Positions 42,491-55,800 of a stretch of DNA of 64,000 bases are shown here, one piece after another (position 1 is the first letter of the stretch; the number at the start of each line of letters is the position of its first letter). This stretch comes from Magnolia sinica (Eukaryota > Streptophyta > Magnoliopsida > Magnoliales > Magnoliaceae): the NCBI RefSeq assembly GCF_029962835.1, contig NC_080585.1, positions 57,461,443-57,525,442 on the forward strand, given 5' to 3'. Made by a program: the position numbers and the translations under genes. The notes below the pieces were generated by a model that saw only the letters and a program-made list of their open reading frames with translations, did no database searches and was not told the origin of the DNA.

Positions 42491-44609
42491 AAGTGGAGAT
42501 AGTGATTTTTCCACCATTAAGGTTCCTAGAGCCCACACTAACATTTATTTTCTATCCAATCCGGTCATAAGGTCACGCAAACCTGGATTAAGAGGAAAAC
42601 ACATTTCCTACTAATCCAAACTTTTGTGACAACAAAGGATTTCAATGGCAGGGACTCAATCCCCACTATTATTTGCAATGTGGTCCACTTGATCCTAAAT
42701 CTGCCTCATTCTTCAGCTCATGCCCAAAAATGAGCTTTCCAAATGGTTGGAAGGCTTGGATGCAACACATGCATCATGATGGATCCCATAGATGGATGGA
42801 TCTGGCTCATTCTTTAACTCATACCCAATAATGAGCTTGCAAGATGGATTGATGGTTTGGATGCAACACATGCATCATGGTGGGGTCCAATACCCATACA
42901 GTAGCCAGCAAAATGGCCGGACGGTTTGAATAAAACACATACATTACTGTGGGATCCACCGTCCGCCTGGACGGTGGCAGTAGAGTACATGCATCATTGT
43001 GGCTCCCACTTTGGGCCCACCATAATGCTCAATTGCAATCCAACCCGTTGGTAAGGTCAGGCGGACCTGGATGAAAACGAAAGACAAATTTCATCTTGAT
43101 CCAAGACTTGTGGACCCAAAAATAGGTTTCAATGGCAAACAATTCAACCCACTGTTTCTTCTGATGTGGGTCACCTGAGTCTTGAGTGTTGCTGAAATTT
43201 GGAGGGGGCCTACTGATGGAGGTGGCCCACCATATGAACGGGTTGGATGGAAAATATACATCAGGGTGGGGCCCACGGCTGGGACCGTGGGTCCCTGCCA
43301 AGCGACCGCCCGCCCGCTGGCACAGGCACTATCAGCGCGTCTGACAGCAGCATTGCTGCTGCTATATATTATGATTTTTTTTTTGAAATCATAAGAAACC
43401 ATGGTTTTACATGTGGGGCCCGCATCAGTGGAATCTGACCCTGCTGTTGGTCCCATGGCTTAATACAAGGCAAACGAGCCCAATATTGAATATATTTTGG
43501 TGAATAGACATAGCAGTTGATTTTTCAACGGTAACCACTGCAGTTTCTCATGCTATGGCCCACCAGATACTCAGATCAGCTTCATTTTTCGGCTCAATGC
43601 CTAAAATGAACTCAAGAATGGAATGGATGGTTTGGATTAGGTCCATACATCAACGTGGGGCCTGCATAAGCTGCCCACCCCAAAGCTTGAACCAAGCTGA
43701 TATCTTTGTGCTGTCTTGAAAGCAACCACTCCATCATTCCATGCTTCACTGACGTCCAGCGTCCTGGACGGTTTTGGATGCAACACATGTTCAAGTGGGC
43801 CCCACCTTCACACGTACGGTTTAGGTGGGCCACCATATGCATGGATGGTGTGGATAAAACATTCATCAAGGTGGGGTCCATCCAAGTGGGCCACACATCA
43901 CATAAAAATGAAAAGAGAGAGAGAGAGAGATGGGCCACACATCCCAATAAAAATGAAAAGAGAGAGAGAGAGAAGCACCCACCTCTAGATCGACTCATTT
44001 TTTAATCCTTCGGGTCTTCAAGCCTTCTAGGATCCTTTTCAACGGTGAAGATGGGCTTCTAATGGCAGGATTGAAGGGGATCTAAGGTGTAAGAGGGCTA
44101 GCCATGGAGATGGGTTGGGACGTCCATGGCTCTAGCAAAGGTTGGAGAATAAGGAAGAAAGAGGGAGGGAGAGAGAGATAAGAGAGAGAGAGGTTATTAT
44201 GGCTTGTCATAATGGTGTAAGGCCATCATTAATGCCTAGGTAAGGGTAGATGTTGACTTTTGGGAAAAGGTGAGGGAATGATTACCTAGCACATCACCCC
44301 ATAAAGGCTTAGAAAATTGTGTCATTGCAATAGGTGGGTCCCGCAACGTGCAGTCAACAGTCATTACAATGCGTGGGCCATCACTAGTCATCCGAGCGTT
44401 GCATTGACGCACGAGACGCGGCATTGGAACCGTGGCGATAATGTGGTCATGACGGTACAAGTTTCGACTCGAGCCGACTCAGATATACTTGACACAACTC
44501 AAGATCGCGCGCATATGCCAATAACAGATCGCGGGTCGCTGGAATTCGACCGGAAGGAACGCGGAAGCCTACGGAACGATACAGTCTAGGACATGGGCCT
44601 TACAGTAGT

Positions 44610-45170
44610 GTTGCCAGCATGCTAGAGCTTAATACAGCTCAATTTGAACCAAATATCTTTAACTATAAGCATTGAGATAGATAGAAAGACTATAAGTTAT
44701 TGCTTATGACTGAGAACTAAGTAGTTCTGCCATTTATTCAAACACCCATAAATGAAAGTAAGTGATTTGTAGGGGTTATCTTTCTAATAGATTTTTTTTC
44801 ATCTTTTCGTTAAAATGACTTTTTCTTACCGTGATAGTGAAGATTGATCGATTAAAATAGCGTGAAAGTACATTGAATGAAATTACATTAATAAAGATAA
44901 AAATTTATAATAAAGAGAATCATCATGCAGTATAGAAGACAAGGTCCTAAAGCTAAGGTCGTCCTTGGTCCAATGACTTGGATGTAGATAACAGAATTGC
45001 ACTATAAAAGAAGAAAAAAAAGAAAAAAAAAATATCTTCCTTTGTCCAGCGACGTGGGTATAGACGAAGAGAATTACACTGCTCCTAAGATCGGTCAATT
45101 TAGTGTAAAAGCATAAATGGATTGTATAACACTATTGTCAGATGTCTTCAATTTGACTGAAACAGGGGTC
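44610..45170. other. Spacer between unit B and the second Copia element
   Basis: No gene. A degenerate direct repeat (TCCTTGGTCCAATGACTTGG at about 44970 and TTTGTCCAGCGACGTGG at about 45041) resembles words common in plant Copia LTRs and may be an LTR remnant. Confidence 0.45.
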
Positions 45171-46778
45171 TGTTGATGTCATCAACAAACCACTCGTTCC
45201 CATCGAGCATCTGTCAATCCCATCGATAGACTAGTCAATCATATCGGGAAAAGCCCAATTTTCCCCTATGCTTGCTAGACCATTTTTAGGGAATTCTTAG
45301 ATCCCATCAAAGGTGGCTTCAATCCAATCAAACAGCCTAGATGGCTGTCAATCCTATTGAAGGTCCTATCAACAAAATTATGCAATTTTGTGAAAGTGTG
45401 TATTTTATTTCCTAATTCAATTGTAACACTATATAAGTGGGTGTAATTGGGATAAGGGTAAGGCTAAGACATTCCTAAGGTATTCTAGGGCAAAGATAGG
45501 GTTTTACAAATGGATTTTGATGGCTTTTCAAATCGGTAAGTTTATCCATCTCTTGTCATTTGTATTTAATAGTGAATTCACAGTCACTTTGTGCTATGGT
45601 TTTTTTCCACAAGGGTTTTTCCATGTAAATTTAGGTGTTCTCTGTTGTGCTTGTTTGTATTTATTTGTCTCTTGTTTGATTTGAATTCATGATTTGCTTC
45701 CACGATTCCCCAATAAGTGGTATAAGAGATATCGTTGAGTTTCAAGTTTGAATCTAAAATATGTCATCGAATGGATCAAACGTGAAGTATGTAATGGAGA
45801 AGTTAATCATGAAAAATAATTTCAAACTATGGAAGGTGAAGATGAGAGGCCTTCTAGTTCAGCAAGGGTTACAACATGCACTCCTTGGTGTAGAGAAACG
45901 TTTAACATTTATGAGCAAAGAAGAGTGGAAAGAGTTGGATGAAAGAACGAAAACCTCGGTCCAACTGTATTTGGCGGATGATGTCCTTTACAATGTCATT
46001 GATTAAAAGGCCACCACAGGATTGGAAGAAGTTAGATAGCTTGTACATGATGAAATCGTTGTTGAATCATCTGTATCTGTAAATGAAATTCTATAATTTG
46101 AATATAGCGGAAGGGTCGGATCTTAATGATCACAACAACACATTTAAGCAGATCCTTTACAAATTGATGAGTGTGGAAGTAAAGATTGGCGAAGAAGATC
46201 AAGTCTTAATTCTGTTGAACTCTCTTCTAGAGTATTACGATAGTTTCGTAAACACTATGTGCCATGGTAAAGAGACCATTGATGTTGAGATTGTCATTTC
46301 AGCCCTTCAGTTAAGGGTGTTAAGAAAGAAGGACAACGACGCGGGGTCATCTATGGATGCATAAGTAAACAGGGGAAGGAATTCTGAGCGAGAGAAAAGA
46401 AACTTGTCGCTTTCACGATCCAAGTCTAAGGATAAAGGAAAGATGAAGTGTTGGAACTATGAAAGACAAGTGTATATTAAGAAGAATTACCGAAATCCTA
46501 AAGCCTAAAAGAAAGATAAAGTAGATGAAGCATTGAAGGAGGCCAACATAGCTGAATCGACTGAGGATGCATACACTAGTGATGTTTTGACCACATTCAA
46601 ATCTAACTATCTTAATAATGAGTGGATTTTGGATATTGGGGCATCATACCACATAACCTTGCATTAAGATTGGTTCACCACATACAAAGAGTGTGATAGT
46701 GGCCATGTATTTATGGGCAATGATGTTGCCTATAAGGTCGCTAGAATCGGATCAGTGCACATCAGGATGCTTGATGGG
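45171..46778 (+). mobile_element. Copia LTR retrotransposon, 5' half, interrupted by Athila 2
   Basis: Plus-strand order: LTR from TGTTGATGTCATC to about 45714 (TATA-like CTATATAAG at 45433), a worn Met-tRNA primer site AGTGGTATAAGAG, a gag region from 45761, and a protease start. The sequence is cut at 46778 by Athila 2, with ATGGG as the expected target duplication. The remainder should lie beyond the right edge. Several breaks; clearly old. Confidence 0.8.
45761..46777 (+). pseudogene. Copia gag and protease start
   Basis: The gag part begins MSSNGSNVKYVMEKL and has the FKLWKVKMRGLLVQQG pattern of Copia gag. Further on, EEDQVLILLNSLLEYYDSFV is the usual second gag motif. A worn knuckle region (KGKMKCWNYERQ) and the Copia protease block WILDIGASYHITLH follow just before the Athila 2 insertion. 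Fossil, with a few breaks. Confidence 0.8.
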
Positions 46779-48098
46779 TGTTCACAACCCCAAGTGTAGG
46801 GTCGCGATGCAGTAATAATCTCAGTGAGACCGAGGTAGAATCCACAGGGACTAATTTCGTGTATCTATTCTGAAAGTAATTAAAATCAAAACTAGGAGAA
46901 AATCTAACCTAAATCAGGAAAGTATAGAGAGTAATTGTGATTAAAGTGATTAAAACTAACAAATTTAAAGGTGGTACCTAGGGTTTCTAAGGATCCACAT
47001 GTAGGTTCTCAGGATGCTACCTTGCTGGATTCAAGGACACAATTGAAATCAGAGTCCTATCTTATCCAATTGGTAAGAAGAGATTTATCATATCTCTAAA
47101 CTTCTCATGGATCTAATCATCAATGGATGAGAGCTAAGAGGATTTGGATGTGATTCCGTCACCTAATCATGCCCAAGGGATGATGATGAACAACATGACT
47201 TACTAATTTTACAATTTCAAATCAGAAAAAGTACTCAAAGCTATCGCAGATCTATTGTAATTTGTCACAACAAACAATTAAAAACTAAAAATATTCCTTA
47301 TAATCAAAATAAAATCCAAGATAGTTTAACAAAACATGAATCAAAACAAAGCAAACATTTCAATCACGCTACAAGCTTCACCTCTTAGCCCTAGTTAAGA
47401 GGCTTAGCCAACCATATAGACATGATTAAACTAAGAACTCTTAAGAAAAGCATAAAAACGACTAAGGAAGAGGAAGAAAAACTCTTCTCGACGGCTTCTC
47501 CATGCTTTTTCTCTACTCCTCAAACCCTAGAAAATGCCTAGGAACATCCTAGGGACCCGTATTTATAGTTTTGCAACTCAAACTTTTGCACCAAGTTGGA
47601 AAAATCCAGAAACCGCCTCAAATTTATGCAGTCCGTGTGCTGTCCATGTGCTGTCTGCGTGACCTTAGACTGGTCGAGGACAACCTTCGACTAGTCGAGG
47701 GTCACTTCGACTGGTTGAGGATGACGAGTTTTTTTGAGAATTTTGTCGCTGGAGTTCGAGTCGAGGAAGCTTCGACTGGTCAAAGATGAGCTTAGACTAG
47801 TCGAAGGATGCAGATTTTTAGGGTTCTTTTTCTTCACTTGAAGTCTTCAATCTTTTTCATTCCTCACTTAGTTTTCTTGGATCTTTGGCATGTGAATTCT
47901 CATTCTTGGTCTCATAAGATCCATCCTTGGCTTTGGTGATTCTTAAGTGTTAAGTCCATGCTTTTAGCATCCTTTTCAATCCAAGCTTTTAAATTCATCT
48001 TACAACACAAACATGATTAAAATAGAACATTAAGCATTATCATGTTCGTAAAACCAAGTAATAAATGGGGGATAATATGTAATATTTGACCCTCAACA
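46779..48098 (-). repeat. 3' LTR of Athila 2
   Basis: 1320 bp from TGTTCACAACCCCAAG to GACCCTCAACA. The preceding bases are ATGGG. It includes five CGACTGGTCGAGG-like near-palindromes at 47666-47807, reminiscent of the Copia LTR at 1494-1644. Confidence 0.88.
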
Positions 48099-49270
48099 CA
48101 ATCTCCAACTAGCATTTTGGTAGTCTCGAGCAAAGTATGCAAAAAATGAACTTCAATGCGTAATGTTCAAACCTTTTTTCAGAAAATAATCTTTTTTGTA
48201 ATCAAGTATGAATGAGTAGACTCAAGATGAGAAAGTGAAATTCTGAAAACTTAGAGCCAAATCACATAAGTAATCAATCAAATAAGTTCGTTATCCATTA
48301 AGTCAAAACATAGTTCATATATCAAGTTTTTCAATGTGCTCTATGAAAATACTATCTTTTCATAATGTTAGCCATGCTCATCACTTCAAGATTGGGTGAA
48401 AACTCAAGTACTGATTCCGAACATATTCCATTTTCCTTCTTTTTCCAGTTTTTATTTTATATTGACAGTTATTTGTATTCATTCAGTCTTTTCATCTTTT
48501 TTCTTTTCTTTCAAATTTTTCATTCTTTTTCAGACTTTTTCAATATTTTCACCATACATGACCCTTTTTGTCGATCTCCTATTTTTTTAACAGGTTTTTT
48601 TCTTCTTTTAAGGTGAATAAAATTCTCCAAACTCGGTTCTCAATATCTTTCAATGATCATCATACTAACAATCAGAAAATCTAGTACTATTCACAGAAAA
48701 CAATTTGAATATGTCTTGTAATTTAAATTAACATAATATTCAAACTTCCTCTTAATCAATTAAGTGCAAGGACCATAAGTGATAGGCTATTTAATTAATC
48801 AAACTCTAATAATTCAAAATTCGCTTCCTAGCTTATCTTTACACTCAAAACAGTCTTAAATACACAACTTATTGCTTTCCAAACAGATAAACATTGAAAA
48901 TTTTTTAAAAATTTTGCAAATTTTGTTCAAAACTGAGAAAACACTAATTAGTTTACCTAATCTCCCATCCCCAACCTAAAATTTACATTGTCCTCAATGT
49001 AAAAGAAATAAGCATGATTTGCAAAAGAGACAACATAATTGAAGAAGAAGTGATGGAACGATAGTACCTAATGAAGGAATTTTGAGGTTTTTTTCAAAGA
49101 ATCTCAGTGTGAAGGTGGGTTAGCATAAGAATTAATCAACCGAAAAGAAAACTATCCTAAACAAACAGAAAGTAAACTATCCTAAAACAGCGGAAGCAAA
49201 CTATCCTAATCCTAAATTCTATGAAAGCAATAAATCTAACTATACCCCCGTCATATTGGGAGATCAATCC
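48099..49270 (-). other. Athila 2 3' untranslated region
   Basis: Minus strand; G-rich tract next to the LTR, then AT-rich DNA. The family-wide TTACATTGAGGACAATGTAA-type segment is at about 48980-49010. No env-like frame. Confidence 0.6.
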
Positions 49271-49289
49271 TGGTAAACAGGATCAATCA

Positions 49290-50400
49290 GAGGTATGGAC
49301 ATGTCCTCTGAATCAAATTTCTCAACAAATGGCTTTAATCGATGTCCATTTACTTTGAATTCATTGTCATTGTTCTGATTCTTTATCTCAACAGCCCCAT
49401 AAGGATAAATATTGGTAATAGTGAAGGGGCCGGTCCAACGAGATCAGAGTTTGCCCGGAAAGAGATGTAACCAAGAATTGTATAAGAGGACTTTCTGACC
49501 TGGTGTGAAGGATTACTGAAGAATGTGTTGGTCATAAAACACCTTCATCCTGTCCTTGTAAATTCTTGAGTTCTAGTACGCATCATTCCGGATTTCTTTG
49601 AGTTCATTCAACTGAAGTTTGCGTAGTGAGTCAGCGTTGTGCAGATTAAAATTTAATTTTTTGATCGCCATGTAGGCTCTATGTTCCAACTTCACAGGCA
49701 AGTGGCAAGCCTTCCCATAGACAAGTCTAAAAGGAGACATTCCAATAGGGGTCTTAAATGCGGTACGATAAGCCCATAAGGCACCGATTGACCAATCCTT
49801 ATGGTCGGTGTTAATCGTCTTTTCCAAGATATATTTAATTTACCTATTGGAAATCTCAGCTTGCCCACTTGTTTGTGAGTGGTACGGAGTGTTCACTTTA
49901 TGGGATATGCCATATTTCTTCATTAAGTTTGTGAATGGCCTATTACAAAAATGTGAGCCATCATCACTAATGATGGCTCGAGGCATTCTGAATCGGGAAA
50001 GAATGTTTTCTTTTAAGAACTTAATGACCATTTGATAGTCATTGTTCCAGCATGGAATCACTTTAACCATTTAGTGACATAGTCTACTACTAGCAAAATA
50101 TATAAATTTTCAAAGGATTGGGGGAATGGTCCCATGAAATCAATGCCTCAACAATCAAATGCTTCAATGATCAAAATGGGGTTCAAAGGCATCATATTCC
50201 GATGGGACAATGCTCACAATTTCTAACAACACTCACAAGCCTTGCAAAACTCATGAGTGTCCCTGAACATAGTGGGCTAGTAAAAGTTACACTGCAGAAT
50301 CTTGGCCATGGTCTTTTTAGCAGAAAAGTGACTAACACAGGCTTGAGAGTGACAAAAGGAGATAACACTTTGGTGTTTATTGTCTGGCACACATCTCCTT
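49290..50400 (-). pseudogene. Athila 2 integrase region
   Basis: Legible motifs include [49 protein letters not shown] and [14 protein letters not shown], parallel to Athila 1. Fossil with several breaks. Confidence 0.85.
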
Positions 50401-50599
50401 AAGATTTTGTCTGGGTAATATTTAAATAAATACGGATCATCCTCGGTGAAGTTTTTTCCTTATCTTGCGCAGTCCAATGTGTCGGCATGAAAGTTGTGGC
50501 AAGATAATTAGCAATATCAGTAAACCAAGGTGAATGGGAGACTTTGAACAATTATTTTTCAAGGAACATGTCATTTCTAAGTGTCATTTCAAGGGAATT

Positions 50600-52104
50600 A
50601 GAGAGATCATGGAGGGAAACATGGTCAGCCACTACGTTCTCTACTCCATTTTTATTTTTTATTTCCAAATTAAATTCTTGGAGTAAGAGGATCCATCTTA
50701 TTAGGCGGGGCTTAGCATCATTCTTAGAAAGAAGATATTAAGCGCCACATGATCTGTGTAAATGACGATCTTGGATTCGATCAAGTAAGACCTAAATTTG
50801 TCCAAAGCAAACATTATGGCTAAGAGTTCCTTTTCCTTAGTAGAGTAGTTCACTTGGGCAGGATTTAGAGTTCTACTTGCGTAATGAATAATATATGGCT
50901 TCTTTTCTTTTCTTTGGCCTAAAATCACCCTAAGAGCATAGTCAGACGCGTAGTACATAAGTTCAAAAGGAAGGCTCCAGTCGGGTGGCTACATGATAGG
51001 TACAGTGGTTAACATGCCCTTGAGCTTAGTAAAAGCTTTCTGTCATTGCTTAGTCTACTCCTATAGTGCATCCTTTTGAAGTAGATTACATAGAGGATGA
51101 AAGAGGCGACTAAAGTCCTTTATGAATCTTCTGTAAAACCCAGCGTGTCCTAAGAAAGATCGCATGTCTCGTATATTCTTGGTTGGAGGTAAGTTAGAGA
51201 TAAAATCAATTTAGCCTTATCTACCTCAATTCCCATAGATGAGATGATGTGTCCAAGGACAATTCCTTACGAACCATGAAGTGGTACTTTTCCTAATTCA
51301 GTACCAAATTCTTTTCCTCGCATAGCTTCAGCACATTTTTCAAAATTTTCAAACATTCGTTGAAGGATGGACAAAAGACCGAGAAGTCATCCATGAAGAC
51401 CTCTAAATATTGTCCCACCATGTCAGAAAAAATACTCAACATGCATCACTAAAAAGTGACAGGGGCATTACATAGTCGAATTGCATACTTCGGTAAGCAA
51501 AAGTTTCAAAAGGACATGTAAATGTGATCTTTTCCTGATCTTCAAGGGTCATCTCGATCTGATTGTAGCCCGAATAATCATCAAGGAAGCAATAGTAAGA
51601 GTGACCAGCTAGCCTTCCCAAAATTTGATCAATAAACGGTAAAGGAAAGTGGTCTTTCCTTGTGACGGTATTCAACTTCCTATAGTCAATGCATATTCTC
51701 CAACCAGTAGTGATCCTAGTTGGCATGAGTTCATTATTGGCATTAGCTACGATGGTGATTCCATACTTCTTGGGAACTACTTGAGTTGGACTCACCCATT
51801 GACTATCGGATATCGAGTATATGATACCCACATCCAATACTTTAAGAACATCGGCCTTAATCACTTCCTTCATGTTCGGATTTAGTCTACGCTGTAGTTG
51901 TCGTGAGATCTTCGCATTATCCTCAAGATGAATTCGGTGAGTACAAATCAAAGGGTCAATTCCCTTGAGGTCTGCAATCGACCATCCAAGGGCTCCTTTG
52001 TACTCAATGAGAGTAGAGATGAGCATACTCTCCTGTTCTTGCTCAAGGTGGAAAAAAATCACCGTCGGGTATGTCTCATCTTGACCTAAATAAATATATT
52101 TCAA
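50600..52104 (-). pseudogene. Athila 2 reverse transcriptase and RNase H region
   Basis: RT text such as GWRICIDYRKLNTVTRKDHF and FIDQILGRLAGHSYYCFLDD is followed by an RNase H block with [37 protein letters not shown] and VIYTDHVAL. Same order as Athila 1. Fossil. Confidence 0.85.
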
Positions 52105-52429
52105 TTTAAGTCAAGCTTCGGTGCCTTGAGGTTAGACGGTAGAGGCACTACATCAGTTTGGGGCAATTCTTTGAATTGTGGCCTCTACCGGTTAACTTCA
52201 AGTACCGGCACAGTATCTAGCATGGTCCCCATTTCGAAGTTAACCGGCACGGTATCCAGCATGGTCCCCATTTTCCAAATCATGTCATCATCAAAATCAT
52301 GGGAGTGGTCCAGGTACGTCTCTAGGGGGTCAGAGGATAAGGTAAGAAGTATTCTACCTTCCACGAAAGAATCAATCATGTTAATATCATGGAAATCATC
52401 ATCATCCTCTAATTGTTTGCCCATATTGA

Positions 52430-52880
52430 AAAAGATATTCAACTCTAATATCATATTTCTAAAAGACAAAATCATGACCCCATTCTTGTAATTAAAGATT
52501 GCATTTGATGTGGCAAGGAATGGGCGACCAAGAATAATTGAAATTTGAGTGATCGTGTCATTGATAGGTTGAGTATCCAAGACAATAAAATCTACCAGGT
52601 AGTAGAATTTGTCAACATGGACAACACATCCTTAATTATCCCTCTCGGTACAGGAATTGAGTGATTAGCAAGTTATAACGTGGTTCGGGTGGGTTTCAAT
52701 TCACCCAAACCTAGTTGTTCATAAATCGAGTAAGGAATCATATTTACGCTCGCTCTTAAGTAAATAAGTGCATGCTCAATGTGGTAATTCTCAATTACAC
52801 AAGCAATGGTTGGGCTACCGAGATCTTTGTATTTCTGTGGCACATCTTGCTTTAGGATGGCACTCACTTTTTCGGTTAAA
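52430..52880 (-). pseudogene. Athila 2 protease region
   Basis: The frame reads LRASVNMIPYSIYEQLGLGE and then KPTRTTL, the Athila protease start, and further on DTQPIND and ISIILGRPFLATSNAIFNYK. The latter is the GRPFLAT motif at the protease C-terminus. Confidence 0.8.
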
Positions 52881-55800
52881 AAGATTTTCTTTTAAATATT
52901 TTACCGTCTTTTAACCATACACAAGTCTTTAAGAAATTTGGCATATTAAGGTATTTGTTTAACTGCATCCAGTAAAGGAATATTGACTTTCACTTGCTTA
53001 AGCACTTCTAGAATGTCCTAAGAATTAGAGGGAGGTTTTGATGCTATCAATGTTGGGGAAATGGGGCAATCGGCTTGCCTTAAAGTTCCGGTTCTAATTC
53101 TTGTGGAGCAGTGCTAGGTCTATCATCGTTGTCTTCTTTTGGGTCCTTAGTCTTTTCAGCCCTAACCGAAATAGTTTTGTTAATGGTCTTCCCACTCCTA
53201 AAAGTGGTGATAGACTTAGCTTACTTAATTTGATTTGAAGAGCTTTGATCACTTATTTTGTATTGCGGTTTAGGATTAGGGAAATGTAACGTCTCAGAAA
53301 AAAATTCGTATAAAGACCCGAGTTCCACCTCAGGCAGAAATCGCTCAGGATCAAATCTAAATTAGACGAAAATTAATCAAGTGCTAAACTAAATTATTTA
53401 TGAAATTAGCTTAAACCACTTTAAATAAGAACTGCAAGACCCAAAACATGTAGAATCGTTGACGCTACATTAACCTAAAACTTACAATCAATCTCAAAAC
53501 TCGGTTGCTCTCGGGAGCACATAGAAACTCCGTATCGGACCTGTACCGCACGTCGAAAGTCCGATTACCACGAGACTATACGAATATGACCGCCTTACTG
53601 GGCTTGACAACCATCTCGGAAATCAAGTCCAGATAGTAACCAGAAACACACAACTTTAGCCCAGAGCGAAGTGTGTGAGAAATGCGAATATCTTTAGAAA
53701 ATGTACTCAGATTTAAGTAAACTGGGTTGTTCACTTACGGGCCAATTCTAAGGTTTCAGACCGTCAGAATCTAACCCAAATACACTATTAGATTAGGAAA
53801 AATTTCATACGCAGGTTAGTGTACTTGTGGCCTTGATCGAGTGGCGGTGACCGTTGAATTGAAACTGATCCTCTGTGGTCGTTCCGTAAATCCGATCAGA
53901 CTGAAAACTTAACCTGACCTAGATCCAATGTCAGGAAACTTTTCCTAGATCGTATACAGAAAAGGGGCCTCCAGATGTGCTCCGTTGGACCGAAACAGCC
54001 ACTCTTTGGCTATAACCTAAGTATACCATGGCCCTGGGGCCATTCCCTTCAGTTCTGGGCCTATATAAGGGCCTTTACCCTCCCCTCTCTCATTCCATAT
54101 GAATTCTAAACCCAAAGAGAGAAAAGAGAGAGAAAGTGAAGGAAAAAGTGGAGAAGTGAGAAAGCGAGTGTGAGATAATTCTTGGGATTCGATCCCATTA
54201 CTCCACGTACGTAACTACCACTTCCGTGTCGCCATACCTGTGATTCTGATTCCGTTCTTGGATAAGAAACCCTAACCCTAACTTGTTTTAGGAATCCGAA
54301 TACGTAGATCGGTGAAATAGCTAACCCGTTTTATTGATTAGGTATCCAAAGTCTAGTTTACAAGGTGAGAGTGTTCAAACTGAATCCATTACGAGTTTAC
54401 CGGCGAAAGGTGCGGACTATAAATGTTTAGGTTATGGTTTTCAAGACTTTCAATGTCAGCAATGATTTATGTCTGACTTGATCGCTATCACATATGCCTA
54501 GATACAATGTCTTCCGTATATTTCATATATATGTAAACTATGTTTATTTTAAATGCATTCTATGTATTTGTTGAAATGTTTGAATGGGTTTGGAATTTGG
54601 ATTCGTGCTTACCATGATTATCCGTCATGGATATATAATTGTTGTATATGTGATAACTCCTTGGTGAAAGGATTTGCCCTAATACGTGTTATGACCAACA
54701 TACGTCATGTATGTTGAAGTGTGTAGTCTAAGTGTTTGTAGAAATATCTAAATGAGTAACTATTTGGTAAATTGTATTTTATATGGGTATTGAGATAAGA
54801 TTCTCAACTACCTTAGCTATGTGTATAAATCCATTTATGTAACTTAGATTATTTGATGTGATTTACGTATGCAATGTATAGGTGTGAAAGCATGTTTATT
54901 TATACTTCATAAAAATGCTCAAGTGGTTCCCTTGTTTAAATTAATTGTTTATTGCTGATATGCCTATCGCATATGTTTTCCTATTTTGTTTAAGTATGTT
55001 TGGGACTGCTACATAGTCCAGGCTATCGGTAACAACTCCTGATCGAGTGGCTGAGTTAATTTAGCCATGAAAGATACGTCCGATGAATCCGAGTCGTACG
55101 GTGATTACCAACAGTGGTTGTGCCACGAGGGATGCGTATACGCTCCATGTCGATTAATTCAACGTACGCTCATACTAGCCGAGCTTGTCAAGTAACCCGA
55201 TATGTCCAATGTATGTTCACCATGTATGGACGCTACTACTTAAATCTAAGGTACCAACTTACCAGTGGAAAAGCCCGTTTAACCTTAGTACCTCGATCCG
55301 CTAAGACTCATGAGCCGAGCATGGTGGTATGGGACACCGTGGTCGAGCTATCGCCTACGCTCGGGCAACGAGCCTCCCCATAGTGTCCAATGAGCAAACA
55401 AACTCGTGAGTCGAATACGGTGGTATGGGATACTGTATTCGAGCTGTCGGCCTATGATCAGGTGACGAGCCCGTAGTGACCTCGAGTATACACTAAGACT
55501 ACGCTAAGGCGACGAGCCTTTCCGTAGTTACTTCGGTACAAACTAGGCCTGCACTGATGGTGATGAGCCTCTCCGCAACAACCTGGAACTGTTTATCGTA
55601 TGAGACTAACTAGGATTGATGACCCTAGATGGATCATTGTTTGGGAAATGATTTAAGGGAGGTATATTAGCTTCCCAACCTGCTGTATGAATAAACTTAA
55701 TTAAGTATTGGGTAACACGATCATGCACCGCATTGCATGTGCTTTGGCGAGGAAGCGCATGTTTCGGGAGGATGTCATGCGCAAACGTGAGATGAAGTCG

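Larger units (their letters stand above)
38575..44609 (-). mobile_element. 6.0-kb TG...CA unit B, probable giant solo LTR
   Basis: The body (38580-44604) starts TGTCACGCCCCAAAC and ends GGGCCTTACA. GTAGT is duplicated at 38575-38579 and 44605-44609. It is collinear with unit A over the first ~1.9 kb and the last ~2 kb. Because A and B each have their own duplication, they are independent insertions and not the two LTRs of one element. B differs from A by a 103-bp tandem duplication and by a ~750-bp satellite-like array. Confidence 0.7.

Noticed and set aside
41933-42492. Overlapping open frames rich in Gly, His, Met and Trp
   Set aside because: They are translations of the ATGGGCC minisatellite modules, with several frames open at once as expected from periodic DNA.
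30810-44604. Units A and B as the two LTRs of one element with a 1.4-kb internal region
   Set aside because: Each unit has its own perfect 5-bp duplication, and the spacer has no primer site or polypurine tract next to them.
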